Assembly: GCA_037447655.1 (NCBI GenBank)
Contig: JBBHKE010003160.1
Coordinates: forward strand, 126,001-190,000
Origin: Zygnema cylindricum
Lineage: Eukaryota > Streptophyta > Zygnematophyceae > Zygnematales > Zygnemataceae
Length of the DNA stretch: 64,000 bases
Reading direction: 5' to 3'
Shown here: piece after piece, positions 10,001 to 22,264 of the stretch
Layout: the number at the start of each line of letters is the position of its first letter
How positions within the stretch are numbered: the first letter of the stretch is position 1
The notes under the pieces: generated by a model
Databases searched by the model: none
Told to the model about the DNA's origin: nothing
Seen by the model: only the letters and a program-made list of their open reading frames with translations
Made by a program: the position numbers and the translations under genes

Positions 10001-11444
10001 TGCCTTGGCTACCCTTATTTGTCGTGAAGTAGACTTCATCCCCATACTTAGCTCTAAAGACTCCCTTTCTACTGAAGGTATTAAACTCTCTCTCATCTAA
10101 CACAGAAGTAAAGACAAGATTTTTACTCTGCTGAGAAATGTAGAGTACATCAGAGAATGTGAGTATAGAAGTCTTACCTTCCACTAAGACTTTCAGATCT
10201 ACTAACCCTACTAGATCTGTGGAAACCGCTCTCCCATCCCTATACTCTATCTCTAAAGTAAGGATCTTTCTTAGCTTAGTGAACATGTCTTTATCACGAC
10301 ATATATGCATAGATGCACCTGAGTTTATGATCCATCCTTATTATGGGGCTTCTCAAATTGCTCAAAGGGCACATTTCTGTCTCCGAGGGATCTCATTCTC
10401 CCCCAAACCCTCGTCAAGGAGAAGCTCCCCATCCTCCTCTGAAGACTCCTCGTCGGTTTCCCCTTTCACTTTTGTGAGTAGAAGTGCCTTTTTCTTCCCT
10501 CCGAAAGAACCCCCTCCACGGTTCTCTTAGAGTCTTAGCAATGACAACTTGACACAATCCTCGATAAAGTGTCCCGACTTTATGCAAAAATGAAAAAGAC
10601 CCTTTGGGGGCCATTGTCCTCCAAGCTTATCTCTTTCCCATTTGTACAGTTTCTTTGGGTCCTTCCCCTATCAGTCTCCTATTGCAGCTAGAGCTTCAAT
10701 GCTCTTTCCTCCTTTTCTAATCTCCATAGTGTTTTCCTGCACAAGTATCATCCGCACCACTATATTCTACTTCCATGAACTTTCACTCATTTCCTCTATT
10801 CGGTACACTATGTTCTCATACTGCTCTTATACCTTCATGATGAGAGTGTTGACTTTGAGCTTCATAGTACCTATCCACTCGACACTTTCCATCTCCATAT
10901 ACAAACAAAAAAGATCATTATAATAATCTAACATCTTTCCTCCTTTGTAAGTGAACTTGCTTGCTTTTGCTCAGCTAACTAGAGCTCTTGAATAGTACCA
11001 GCTCTATAGATCGCCACAAAACTCACCCACAACTCCTCGGCCTTGTAAATATGAAGATGAGAGGTGACCAAAGCTTGAATGAGGTGCCATAAAATGAAAT
11101 TTTTGGGAGCCATGTTGACGTCTTCCCACATTTGAGTATCATTCTCCACGGTCTTCACGGCCGTCACTCCCGGTGCCGTAGTATTAAGAGTGACGGGTGT
11201 CTCCTCCCCTTTCCCCTTTTCAGACACACTGTTGTCCCTATCATTTGCCTCCTCCGTTGAACCAATCGGTGCTGCAAAAATCCTTACTCCTATAAATCCT
11301 GGTGGAATTCGTGAAGGTGGATGTTTCATTTATCCACTAACGATACCCCAATATCGTTTTTCGCACAAAGCCCCCATCATTATGGCTTCCCAATAGATGA
11401 TCCCAGATCCATTGAAGGTGGGCACCCTAAAGGGTGAGCCCATA
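10001..11444 (-). pseudogene. A2 gag and protease (broken)
   Basis: Minus strand. Gag begins at the ATG in the primer-binding site (MGSPFRVPTFNGSGI), has YWEAIMMGALC and the conserved helical block FILWHLIQALVTSHLHIYKAEELWVSF (split here in two: FILWHLIQAL and HLHIYKAEELW). The CCHC knuckle near 10565-10605 has lost its first Cys to Phe (FHFCIKSGHFIEDC). The protease motif near 10325 is INSGAS, so the catalytic Asp is Asn. Many frameshifts occur. Confidence 0.82.
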
Positions 11445-11447
11445 CCC
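11432..11447 (-). other. Primer-binding site of A2
   Basis: Next to the LTR end on the minus strand: GGGTATGGGCTCACCC. It differs at two positions from the 15-nt complement of the plant initiator tRNA-Met anticodon arm. It contains the gag start ATG, as in A1. Confidence 0.7.
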
Positions 11448-12420
11448 TGTAATTCTATGTCCCCTATTTGGACCAAAATTAAGGAAGCCTATAGGTAGTT
11501 TTTCACTAACTGACTTTCAACTAGAACAACTGCCACCTAAGCAGGCAACTAGACAACCTGACTGCACACCTGTGTAGTATGGACTCGCGCGAGTCAGCAC
11601 CAAAAAGAATAACTGAAACGCCCAACCAGACGATTTATTATCAAGTGGGAAAAATGATAATATTTATATAAGCTTGTTGAGAGAGAGGCGGCTACTTCCT
11701 CAATCCTCTAAGTCCTAAACCCCTCTCACAACCCCTATCTAGTGATGTATGAACAAATCAAAAGACTTTACAGTACAGAAAGGTACTAGGGCCGATATAC
11801 TTTCTGTACGGCCTTTCTATGACAAGGCCATGGAGTGGACGCCTGTCTCATTCGAACTTATCCTCATGCTTCCCACGATTCCTAATTCCCAATTATATCT
11901 TGCCACGTGTCGCCAGGTCATGTCACGTGCGAAAACTAGGCGGCTATTCCGAGATCTCAGCGATGATGCGCGCTGCCTGATCCAAACTAGCTTTTAATAT
12001 CAGCCGTTTGTTTCGTGCGCACTATAAAAATCCAACTGGCTTCTATGTCTTCTTATAGTAATTCTGTTAATCGGATTAATCCTCTAGTTACTGTTGAAAT
12101 AGCAATCACACCCTATGTATCCTAACGGACTACTACAATAGACTGGTAAAGGCAGACGGCTATGCCTCACCTTGCCCGTCGGAGGTTCGAGTCCTAGCGG
12201 ACTCAACCTTTTTGGTTGAGAGTGACTTAGGTCACTCTTTAGCCCTGCCTAAGGCGATATGGCAGCCATGTCTCCACCGCCCTCTCTCTTCTTCAGCAAC
12301 TACAACAACTATGGGGGCTAGAGAGGGAAGTTGGAGGCAGGCCGCCTATGCTATTTCGTTTAGCTAATTTAACTATTTAAGACATAGAAAATACCTCCCC
12401 TAAATCTAGTAATTTGAACA
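11448..12420 (-). repeat. Family A LTR shared by A2 and A3
   Basis: 973 bp, minus orientation, TGTTCAAAT...AATTACA. On its left it adjoins the A2 primer-binding site and gag, so it is A2's 5' LTR. On its right it adjoins the A3 polypurine tract (AGAAAGAAATGGGAG read on minus), so it is A3's 3' LTR. One LTR serving two internal regions is the product of LTR-LTR recombination between tandem or adjacent elements. Confidence 0.9.
12128..12213 (+). other. tRNA-like block with T5 run (antisense to LTR)
   Basis: Plus strand, opposite to the LTR: A-box-like GACTGGTAAAGGC (12141-12153), exact B-box GGTTCGAGTCC (12184-12194), then TTTTT (12209-12213) as a possible Pol III stop. The T-stem is partly decayed (GGAGG with CCTAG). 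Confidence 0.65.
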
Positions 12421-13854
12421 CTCCCATTTCTTTCTAGTCTAATTTCAGTTTCTCCTTTAAACCACATTTTTCTCTACAGTACTTTAGCTTGGGAGAGGGC
12501 ACAGGTTTTGTCATCATATCAGCCACCATATCCCCATCACCCATATACACCAGATTCACAATTTTTTTTTCTACCTTTTCCCTCACAAAACTTAACCTTT
12601 TATATATATGTTTAGCCTTCAAATGATGTTTTTGATTGGCTCCAATTGCAATTGCAGCCTGATTATCACAAAACACTTCATGCACTCCCTTCTTCATACA
12701 CCCCAGTTCTTGCAATAAACACTAGACCCACATCAGTTCTTTCACATCAGAACAAGAGGCTATGTGCTCAGCCTCCATAGTGGATTGAGTAACCACCTTT
12801 TGTTGCTTGTTTCTCTAACAACAAGCACTTTCCCCCACATACAACACATACCCAGAAGTGCATCTTCTCATAGGCGCATCCCCATTACTGGCATCACTCC
12901 AAGTAGTGATGTCAGTGTGCTCCCCTCCTAAATGCAACTATAAATCCCTAGTTCCCACCAAGTTTTTAATCACTCTTTTAGCTGCCTCCCATTCTATCTT
13001 CGTAGGGTCATAAAGACTCCTACTGAGGACTTTAACCGCTGCTGCTTTTTCCAGCCTAGTATAATTCATAAAGTAAATTCAAACTTTCTACAACCTATCT
13101 GTAAGGAATAGACTTCATAAACTGTCTCTCTCCTGGACTCATCCGATCATCTAGTTTTATCACTCCTCCTTCTACACTTCCATCACTTACTTTTTTCAAG
13201 TCCTTGGGAGTGGCGTAACTGTTTGCCTTTTACATCTGAAATTTCTCAAGCATATTTCCAATAGCTTCCTTGTGAGTAAGTCTCATTATTCTCTTCCCTC
13301 TTTCTCTTTCCATTTGAATCCCTCAAATATATTTAGCCTCCCCTAAATCCTTTGTGTCAAATCTGCTTCTAAGATCTTTTTTTAGTTTATTAATCTTCTC
13401 CGTAGATTTACTTAACACCATTAAATCATCGACATAATTTGCAATATAAATCACACCATTCTCATCCTCAAACATATAAATAGAATGTTCATAACTGATC
13501 CGAATATATCACACACCGGTGAGAAACTCATCTAAATTCTTGTTCCACTATTTGGGAGCCTGCTTTAGTCCATTTAAGGACTTTATAAGCCTACAGACTT
13601 TGCTTTCTTCTCCTTCCTCTATAAATCCCTTTGATTGTCTAACGAGTATTTCTTCCTCTAGTTCACCGATGAGGAAAGCGGTCTTGATATCCATCAGGTG
13701 AATTTCCATGTCTTCCGCTACTGCTAGACTAAGGAGAATCCTTACAGATGGGAACCGAACAACCCAAGCAAAAGTCTCCACATAATCTATTCCTTCTTTT
13801 TGGGTGAACCCCTTTGGTACCAATCGAGCCTTATATCTCTCAATGGTATTATCT
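12421..13854 (-). pseudogene. A3 RNase H and C-terminal RT (broken)
   Basis: Minus strand. RNase H tail VFCDNQAAIAIGANQKHH and YMGDGDMVADMMTKPVPSPK is open at 12434-12715. The RT palm block has YVDD (13425-13436) and QKEGIDYVETFAWVVRFPS, MDIKTAFLIGELEEEI at 13548-13823. Several stops occur in between. The RT is split at 13854 by a TIR transposon and continues at 15211, where the codons for N-P-D-N-T-I-E would be rejoined. Confidence 0.86.
13848..13854 (+). repeat. Target-site duplication, left copy (ATTATCT)
   Basis: ATTATCT flanks the insertion on both sides (second copy 15211-15217). One copy fits the RT reading of A3, the other is the duplicate. Confidence 0.88.
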
Positions 13855-15210
13855 GTTGTTTTTTAGGAAGATTCAGTGTTGTACATGCGTGCGCGTATTT
13901 GTGTGCGCACGTAATTTTTGGAATTACATGTGGAGGCTTGAACAGATTTGCGGATTGAGGGAGTAAGTGTACGAGTTAAATTTATGTGACGTAAGGAACA
14001 AATTGAGTGGTGTGGAATACTCTTGGAAATAGACGGCAGATCGCGAAGCGATCTAATATGAAATGTTTGAAATAATTAAATTGTACGCCAGTCGTACGAA
14101 ACCTAATGTGACGGGCGACAATTATTGAAAATACGCGATGGTACATAGCATCTATATTGGACAGGTGTACTACTAGGTGCACTTTATTTGCAACATGCAT
14201 TTATCGTAAATGACGTGTACCTTACATGCGACATGGCGCTTTTCTGAAAAAGTACGCGGTTTCGGTACGGACAATATTTAGATGGTACCGTGTCGTTTCA
14301 ACAATGGATTGTGTTGTACTTTGAAGGCGGACGGCGTTCGCTGCTTTTGATGGTTCACACTATTTTGAGGATGTATGATCAAGTGGGCCATACGCATGTC
14401 ATATCGCCTTGCTGCGTGGACTTATCGACAAGTGACTTAGCAAGTTGTCACTTATGACGCGGATTTGTGGATGCGTCGGTGTAAATATTTGAAACATTAA
14501 TGTTTTATATTATGCGAACTAATGATTTAGTGTTGATTAAAATAGTTATATTTTACGTGATCAATGACGATAATTTATGTGTCATATTTGCAGACAAGTG
14601 TACGCTTACAATTGCTTGACTTTCAGGTGTACGCTTACGATTAGTTTTTCTTAGTAATTGGCTATTATGGTTAAATAGGACTTAATGATAGTTACATAAT
14701 TTATGTTGGTTATTTTGACACGTAGTGATTCGATGACAGCTCACAAGTGTATATTTAGGAATGAGCTTGTTAGGAATTAATCATCAATGCTTAGCATGAA
14801 AAGTAGGGACCGAAGATGTAGACTTTTAGGGTTGCCGATTAGGTCATGCATTTAAATGATACATTTATCATCTATTATACTTTTGTTTATTTGTGATGCA
14901 TTCATTTATTATTAGTTATATGTGTTAATTTTATGTTTGTTTGAAGTGCAATATTTATGCATTTGTCTTAGGGTTTTTTGTGATTTTCATGTAACCCTAA
15001 ATGTTATTCATACATATGTGTATGCATGCTTGCTCCGTCTGTGTACTGATGATTTTTCCGCCTGTGTGCGGATGAACGATTGCATCTGCGTATGCATGTA
15101 TGTTAAATGGAGGATGCACTTCAATTAATTGATCATTGGCTTAGCTTCGCTTAGCTTTTTGCATGATAGTTTGGGTGGCTTCTGTGGTCTATTTTAGACC
15201 AAAGAACAAC
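13855..15210. mobile_element. Non-autonomous TIR DNA transposon in A3 RT
   Basis: A 1356-bp AT-rich insertion with imperfect terminal inverted repeats: left GTTGTTTTTTAGG, and the right end, reverse-complemented, GTTGTTCTTTGG. A 7-bp duplication ATTATCT lies on both sides (8 bp if the next G is counted). Its precise removal restores the A3 RT reading. No transposase-like reading exists inside; small frames at 13982-14200 and 14922-15128 show no domain. A CG-rich GTGCGCGTATTTGTGTGCGCAC-like imperfect inverted repeat lies near 13885-13910. The superfamily is uncertain: 7-8 bp fits hAT, but the termini lack the usual CA...TG. Confidence 0.82.
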
Positions 15211-16640
15211 ATTATCTGGGTTCAGTTTCAATTTAAATACCCATTTGCACCCGACAGGTTTTCTATCTAGAGGACAATCCACAAGCTTCCAAGTATTAGC
15301 TTCCATGATGGAAGCCATCTCATCATTTATTGCTCTGACCCATCTATCTCTCACCGGACTGTCTATTGCCCCCGAGTATGACTGAGGCTCATCTGGGTGA
15401 GATAGTTTTGTTACCTTGTGAGCAGCATGTTTTTCTTGTAGTCTTTTGCTGCTCCTCCGTCCTCCTTCAAAGTCCGAAGCTGGAATAGAGGGAAGTCTTG
15501 GATTCCTCCGCATTCTCTCTGCAGCTCCCCTGTCCATGGAACCTTGTTCTAACTCCTCTTCCTCTCTCTCCTAAGAGTGTGTAGAAATATGAGGAGATTT
15601 GGGTATATTTCTCCCATCTTGGATCTCCCTGAATCTGCAATCACGTTTTTACTTGTGTCCCTTCTACGAAGATCTAAGTCTTCTTCACTCTCAGACTCAA
15701 AACTGATTTTGATTTTCTTATTGTATTTGAAGGGTTCGAATGAATTTCCTTCATCCATGACAACAAAATGCTTTACTAGAATGATAACTTGTTTAGCTTA
15801 GTCATAGACTCGATATCCTTTGACATCCTCATCATATCCCACAAAATATCCCGTTTTTCCCTTAGCGTCTAGTTTCTAGTTTTTCTTATCTGTGTTAAGA
15901 CGGTAAACTTGACTACCAAATACTTTCAAGTGAGAAATATTCGGTTTCCTTCTAACCCATCTCTCATAAGGGGTCATTCCTTTAAGAGCTGTAGTGAGGA
16001 CTCTATTCTTAATGTAGTAAGCACAGTTCATGGCTTCTGCCCAAATTCTTCTTCCTATTTTCTTATCTGCCAACATGGTCCATACACTATCTCCTAAAGT
16101 CCGGTTTAACCTTTCAGCTACCCCATTTTGTTCTAGATTATTCGGTACAGTTTTCTGATGTTGAACTCCCTCATCACTCATGTATTCCTCAAACTGGTTA
16201 GAGGTGTACTCCCCCCCATTATCACTCCTTATTCGCTTAATGGTGGTTCCGTGCAACTTCTGACTCCATGCTTTGTATTCTTTAAAGTACTTTGGTGTTT
16301 CAAACTTTGTGTTTAAAAAGTACACTCTGGAATACCTAGACTAATCATCAGTAATTGTCAGCATATACCTCTTCCCCCAAATCGAAGGTACTCTTGTTGG
16401 TCCCTAAATATGTTTGTGAACAGATCTAGTACTTTCTCACCTCTGTATGTGGAATTTTTGGGATAGTGAAGTCTAAGAGCCTTACCTTGGGCACATCCAC
16501 TACAATCATCCATCATTGCATTATCCCTTAACTGAATTCCTTCTACTAAACCCAGCTTCTTCATTTCCCTCAGCTTTTCAAAATGCACATGTTTGAAACG
16601 CTTATGCCAAATCATTAAGCTCGGACACCACTATAATAAG
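15211..16640 (-). pseudogene. A3 N-terminal RT and integrase (broken)
   Basis: Minus strand. RT start [14 protein letters not shown] and the connection region with RRSSKRLQEKHAAHKVTKL (15211-15537), then integrase with SDNGGEYTSNQFEEY near 16220 and NGVAERLNRTLGDS in the open stretch 15876-16325. The zinc head WHKRFKHVHFEKLREMKKL ... CSGCAQGKA lies at 16358-16615. The core acidic residues are present. Frames are broken between connection and core, and the end of the zinc-head frame is garbled. Confidence 0.86.
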
Positions 16641-18144
16641 CACTTTTCTTTACTACTTCACTACTCAGGTTACGCATAATCATTCCTTGGCTACCCATTT
16701 CCGCTGTGAAGTATACTTCACCTCCATACTTAGCTGTAAAGACTCTTTTTCAAGTTAAGGTATCAAAATCCTTGTCATCTAATATAAAAGTAGACACAAG
16801 ATTTTTACTCGGCTGAGGAATATAGAGCACATCTTAGAAGGTGAGAATAGAAGTCTTACCCTCCACTAAGACTTTTAAATCTACCGAGGCCACTAGATCT
16901 GTGGTAACTACTCTCTCATCCTTATACTTTATTTCTACAGCAAGGATCTTTCTTAGCTTAGTAAAGAGGTGCTTGTCATGACAGGACTGCATGGATGCAC
17001 ATGAGTCGATGATCCATCCCTCCTCTAGAGCTTCCCGAATGGCTCTTAATGCACACTTTTCTTTTCGAGGGATCTCTTTCTCCTCTAGATTTTCATTAAG
17101 ATGGTGTTCCCCATCCTCTTATGTAGAAAACTCGTCCTCCTCAATCTTTCCGTTCACTCATGTATCCACAAGTGATTTCTTCTTCTCTCCAGAAGTACCT
17201 GCTCCACGGTTTTCTTCTAGCCTCAGCTCCGATAGCTTGATGGAATCAGCTATGAAGTGTCTTCGCTTTTTGGAGAAATGGCAAAGACCCTTTGGAGCCC
17301 TAAGATCTCCAGATTGGTCCTTCTCACCTTTGAAACAATTGTACGACTTCTTCGAATCCTTCCTCCACCAATCCATTCCGGCAGCTAGAGCTTGAACGCT
17401 CTTTCCTCCTCTACAGATCTCAATAACTTTCTGCTGCATGAGTATCATTCGGACCACGATGTTCCACTTCCAAGAACTATCATCCATTTTTTGCACTTGG
17501 GACACTGTATTTTTATACTCATCAGGCAACTTCATGAAGAGGGTGTTAACTTCGATCTTCATAGTGCCTGTCCATCCAGCACTTTCCATCTCTATGTACA
17601 GACAAGAGAGATCATTGCAGTAGTTTAATATCTTCCCTCCTTTGTAAGTATAAGTGACTAGCCTTTGCTCAGCCAACTAGAGCTCTTGAATGGAACCATC
17701 TTTATATATCTCCACTAAAGTCGTCCACAGCTCCTCGGCCTTGAAGATGTGAAGATTAGAGGTCGCGAAGGCTTGAGTAAGGTGCCTCTAATTGAAATGC
17801 CTGGCATTCATGTTGGTGTACTCCCACATTTGAATATCATATTCCTTAGTCATCATGGCCATCGCTTTGGGTATCGTGGCAATAAGAGTAAGTGGTGTCT
17901 CCTTTCCCTTTTCAAACATACTGTTGTCCCCATCGTCTGTCTCCTCCGTTGGAACAGATGATACTTCAAAAAACCTCACTCCTCCAAACCCTGGTGAAGT
18001 TACCTCAGTTGGATGTTTGATTTGTCCAATAACAATGCCCCAATATCGATTTTCACACAATGCCCCTCTCATCGTGGCTTCCCAATAAATGAACCTAGAT
18101 TCGTTGAACATAGGCACCCTACAGGGCGGGGCAATTGTATAACG
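16641..18144 (-). pseudogene. A3 gag and protease (broken)
   Basis: Minus strand. Protease motif near 17015: IIDSCASMQSC, with Asp kept but DSG changed to DSC. The knuckle near 17270 reads CHFSKKRRHFIADS, two of its cysteines being Ser. The gag middle (open 17158-17676: RLVTYTYKGGKILNYCNDLS) and the N-terminal part with RVPMFNESRFIYWEATMRGAL (about 18040-18115) are recognisable. The primer-binding site next to the LTR has decayed (CGTTATACAATTG) and lost the start ATG. Confidence 0.82.
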
Positions 18145-19142
18145 TGCAATTATATGTCCCAATTTCGACCAATATTGAGGAAGCCTCTAAATAGTTTTTC
18201 ACTAACCACTTTCAACTAGAACAAATGCCCCCTAAGCAAACAACTAGACAATCTGATTACACCCCTGTGGAGTTTGGACTCCCTTGAGTTCACAACAAAA
18301 AAAATCACTGAAAACGTTGAACCAGACAATTAATAATCAAGTGGGGAAAATGCCAATATATATACAAGCTTCTTTGGAGAGAGGCGGCTGCCTCCTCAAT
18401 CCTCTAAGTCGTAAACCCCTCTCACAACCCCTTTCTAGTGATGTACGAACCAATCAAAAGATTTTACAGTACAAAAAGGTATTAGGGCCGATGTACTTTC
18501 TGTACGGCTTGTGTATGACAAGGTCATGGAGTGGACGCGTGTCTCCTTCGGACTTATCCTCATGCTTCCCAAGATTCCTAATTCCCAATTATATCTTGCC
18601 ACGTGTCGCCAGGTTATGTCACGTCCGAAAACCGCCAAGGCGGCTATTCTAAGATCTCGGCAATGATGTAGGCCGTTTGATCCAAACTGACTCTTAATGT
18701 CAGCCGTTCAAAACAAATGTCCGATACATTTGCTTCGTGCGCACTAGAAAAATCCAACAGGTTTTTATGTCTTCTAATAGTAACTTCGTTAATCGTATTA
18801 ATCCTTTAGTTATTGTTTAAATTTCAATCACACCCTATGTATCCTAACAGAATAGTACGACAGACTGGTAAGAGCTGAAGGCTACGCCTCCACCTACCGA
18901 TCGGAGGTTCGAGTCCTAGCGGACACAACCTTTTTGGTTGAGAGTGACTTAGGTCACTCTTTAGCCCTGCCTAATGAACTAAGGTAGCCAAGGCTCCACC
19001 GCCGTCTCTCTCTTTCAGTGACTACAAGAAGTATGGGGTCTAGAAAGAGAAGGTGGAGGCAAGCTTCCGATGTTTTTTCTTTTAGCTAATTTACTAAATT
19101 AAGACCTAGAAAATACCTCCTCTAAATCTAGTGATTTCAACA
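18145..19142 (-). repeat. 5' LTR of A3 (family A)
   Basis: 998 bp, minus orientation, TGTTGAAATC...ATAATTGCA. It abuts another A-type LTR at 19143 with no gap. The outer flank TTTAG (19143-19147) has no partner at A3's other end, in line with recombination having exchanged one flank. Confidence 0.9.
18852..18935 (+). other. tRNA-like block with T5 run (antisense to LTR)
   Basis: A-box-like GACTGGTAAGAGC (18863-18875), B-box GGTTCGAGTCC (18906-18916), T5 at 18931-18935. It has the same layout as in the LTR at 11448. Confidence 0.65.
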
Positions 19143-20092
19143 TTTAGCTAACCCACTTCAAGCCACAACCAGTGCTGGCCGAGAATGCAAGTTGACAAAT
19201 TGACTGCGCCCCTTTAGAACCTGGACTCCTCATGTTTGTAGCAAATAAAATCATTCAAAATGACCAACTAGCCAGTTAATTATGAGGTGGCAAAGATGTC
19301 AAGTTTATACAAACTCTCTAAGGGAAAGAGGTCACTACCTACCGAATTCTCTAAGTTCTAAACCCCTTTCACAACCACTATCTCCGAACGTACGAACTAA
19401 TTAAATAACTGTAAGGTACAAAAAGGTACTACTACCTATAAACTTTCTGTACAGCCTGTGTACGGCAAGGCCATTGAGTGGACGCGTATCCACTTTTAAC
19501 TCGTCTTTATATTCCCGAGAATTCTTGCGACCAAATGTCATCCCTCCACGTGGCGCCACATCATGCCATGTCTATAAACGCCAAATTGACCATTCCGCGA
19601 TCTCGGTAGTGACATACACCGTCGGATTAAATTCAACATTAAATGTCGGCTGTCAAAACAAATGTCTGATTCATTTGTTCCGTGCGAGATAATGTTTGCA
19701 CTATATAACACTTTGCTCTATGTTCTTTCGTTCATCATTTTGTTAATCGAATTCATAGTCTTAACATAGTTTAAATAATTATCAAACCTAATGTATCCTA
19801 TTAGACTTCTACGACATGCTGGTTAGAGCTAACCGCTACACCTCGCTCTGCCGGTCAGAGGTTCGAGTCTTGCCAGACTCAACCTTTTATTGAGAGTGAC
19901 ATAAGTCACTCTTTAGTCCTGCCTGCTGAGCAAGGACAACCATGGCTCAAGGACCCTCTCTATACCGTAGTGACTACAACAAGTATGGTGGGCACAGAGA
20001 GGAGGTGGAGAGAGGTTGTTCCCCTTTTTTTTTCCTATTTGTACTGAACTATTTAGACCTAGAAAATACCATATAAATCTATAAATTTCAAC
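19143..20092 (-). repeat. Family A' LTR, 3'-truncated
   Basis: A 950-bp A-type LTR of a subgroup also seen at 25320 (both start TGTTGAAA and share ATAAATCTA and ATTATGAGGTGG blocks). About 60 bases of its 3' end are missing where it meets the A3 LTR. On its right GAATT (20093-20097) begins the second half of a D-family RT whose first half ends with GAATT at 25315-25319, so this LTR and the one at 25320 look like the two ends of one element inserted in that RT. Confidence 0.85.
19806..19888 (+). other. tRNA-like block (antisense to LTR)
   Basis: A-box-like TGCTGGTTAGAGC (19817-19829), B-box GGTTCGAGTCT (19860-19870), T4 at 19885-19888. It is antisense to the LTR that contains it. Confidence 0.65.
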
Positions 20093-21365
20093 AGAATTAC
20101 ATCAAATAGATGTTAAGACAACTTTTTTGCATGGAGATTTATAGGAAATGATCTATATGAAGCAACCTGAAATGTATGTAGAGACTTGAAAAGAAAATCT
20201 GGATTGTAAGCTGTTGAAATCCCTGTATGGTCTAAAGCAAGCTCCCCGTCAATGGAATCTTAAACTAGATGAGTTTATAACTGGTCTTGGATTTATACGG
20301 ATTAGTTCAAATCACTCAGTCGTTGTTATGGAAGGGGAAGATGGTTTTATTTTCATTGCTGTGTATGTAGATGATTTGTTGCTACTAAGCAAGTCATTAA
20401 ATGAGTTCAACAAAACAAAGGTAGCCTTGAATTCAAGATTTGAAATAGAAGATCGACGGGAGGCAAAATATATTCTTGGAATTCAAGCTCAAAGGGATAG
20501 AGATATGAGAGTGTTCTATCTAACGCAGCGGGAAGCAATATGAAATGTGCTTGAAAAATTCGGCATGTCAAAGGCAAAGGGAAGTGCCACTCCTAAGGAA
20601 TTTAAGGAGAAAGTGGAAGGCACATAGAGTGACGAAAGAGTCATTATTGACAACACCTTGGAGTCAGGAAAGGTAGATTTTACGGCCACCAATCCATATT
20701 GACAAATTGTTGGCAGCCTTACCTACATCATGAACTACACTAGGTCGGACATTGCGGCAGCAGTCGGTGCTCTAAGCAAGAGTTTGCAAAATTTGAGGAA
20801 AACAGATTTGGAGGCAGCAAAGATAGTTCTTCGGTACCTTATAAGAACAAACAATTTTTGACTTGCACTCGGTGGAGACGAAGTAAAAATTTTAGACTTG
20901 GAGTGATGCTAGTTACGGAGACATACCAAGCCGTTGTTCCACCACTGGATTTATCTTGAAGTGGAACATGCTGATGGAGCAGGAAGCTTAAAAACAAAAA
21001 AACTCAGTCTACAATGGAGACTAAATACATGGCAGCAAGCTCGACTGTCAATGAGTTACTGTGGGTAAAGTCTTTCATTTAAGAGCTTCATTTCATGCAA
21101 TCGGGATCTCAAATAGTTTAGTGTGATAACTAGGCTGCTATTGCGATTGCATCTAACCCAAGTCATCACTTCAAAGGCAAACACATTGATATCAAGTTGC
21201 ATTTTGTGAGAGAGAAGGTGATGAAGAGGATTTTGAAACCTAGTTATTAGCCTTATAAATGATGATAGTTGATAGGATGACTAAGTCTTTACTTGCACCT
21301 AAATTGATGTTTTTTAGAGAGGAATGTGGACTCAGTGGCTAAGAGAGTTTAAAGGTTTAGGGGAG
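20093..21365 (+). pseudogene. D1: C-terminal RT and RNase H of a D-family Copia
   Basis: Starts in mid-RT (QMDVKTTFLHGD-like) and has LLKSLYGLKQAPRQWNLKLDEF and an intact YVDD (20364-20375) in the open stretch 20214-20543. RNase H follows with stops and shifts (WSDASYGD near 20900, STMETKYMA near 21010, CDN near 21120). It ends at the polypurine tract TTTAGGGGAG (21356-21365) directly before the D LTR. The first half of this RT is missing to the left; the matching half lies to the right at 25030-25319. Confidence 0.85.
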
Positions 21366-22264
21366 TGTTGGTTTTGGAAAACCTTTAGCCCTCTGTATAT
21401 CGCATTTAGATGCAGCCATGCTGCGCTCCTAACACTGCAGTCATAGCAACGTGTAAAAAGAGAGATACTTTGCTGCCATGCTACACTGGTTGAACACCGC
21501 AGCCATAGCAGTCTGTGCTGAGTCATCTTTAGTTAAAGGATAAATTGTCGTAGACAAGATTTAGTGTTATATATATCTTAAGGGAAACACAAAATCTGTA
21601 CACTTCAGGCACATGTGCCAGTCTTTGAGGAAGTCAAGTTTGGTTGTTTCCGTTAGAAAAGTACAAGTTCACTTGGCGGGTTGATTTACACGTGGAAGAT
21701 CATCTTCGGTGATGAAAGGATTCGCCAACGGCGGACAAAGTCTGCCGTCATTTTGGAAGAAGAACATTGACTGCGCCGTCATTTGAGCGGGCGAACGTTG
21801 ACGACGTGCTATTTCATTTTAGCGGCTGTTATTTTTAGGTTTGTGTAAATATTTGTGTACGGTTGACGGCGGGGTTTTTGGTTTGATAGATTTTAGTTTA
21901 CCGGTCAACCACAGTAATGTGGTATGATGTAGATCAGCAGTAGGTTCACTTGTATATGTAGGACGTAGAATACTTTGGAGTTAGGAATTCCTATTATATA
22001 AATTGCGAAGCAGTTTTTGGTGTTTTTGAATTACAAGATCATTCTGATCTTTGGGCAAAACATTGTGAAGTTATGCATGTGGTTTTCTTGGTGAATAATT
22101 TATATTGTGGCAAATTTGTAGACTTAGGGTGTGTTTAGTATGCTTGGGACTTCATTGTCAAGTTGGTCTTTTGTGGGGTTTCGTGAGAGTTTCCTCTTTA
22201 AGTATTATTCATTATGGCAATTTGTGGTACTTCTTCTTTTGTTTTTGGTGTACCAGATGCCTCA
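21366..22264 (+). repeat. D-family LTR, contains gag start
   Basis: 899 bp, TGTTGGTTTTGG...GCCTCA. It follows a polypurine tract (so 3' LTR of D1) and precedes a D gag (so 5' LTR of D2). The gag ATG is at 22214, 51 nt before the LTR end, and stays open to that end (MAICGTSSFVFGVPDAS). The LTR at 28975 has an ATG at the same distance. GCAGC/GCTGC-rich stretches lie at 21410-21510. Confidence 0.8.
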
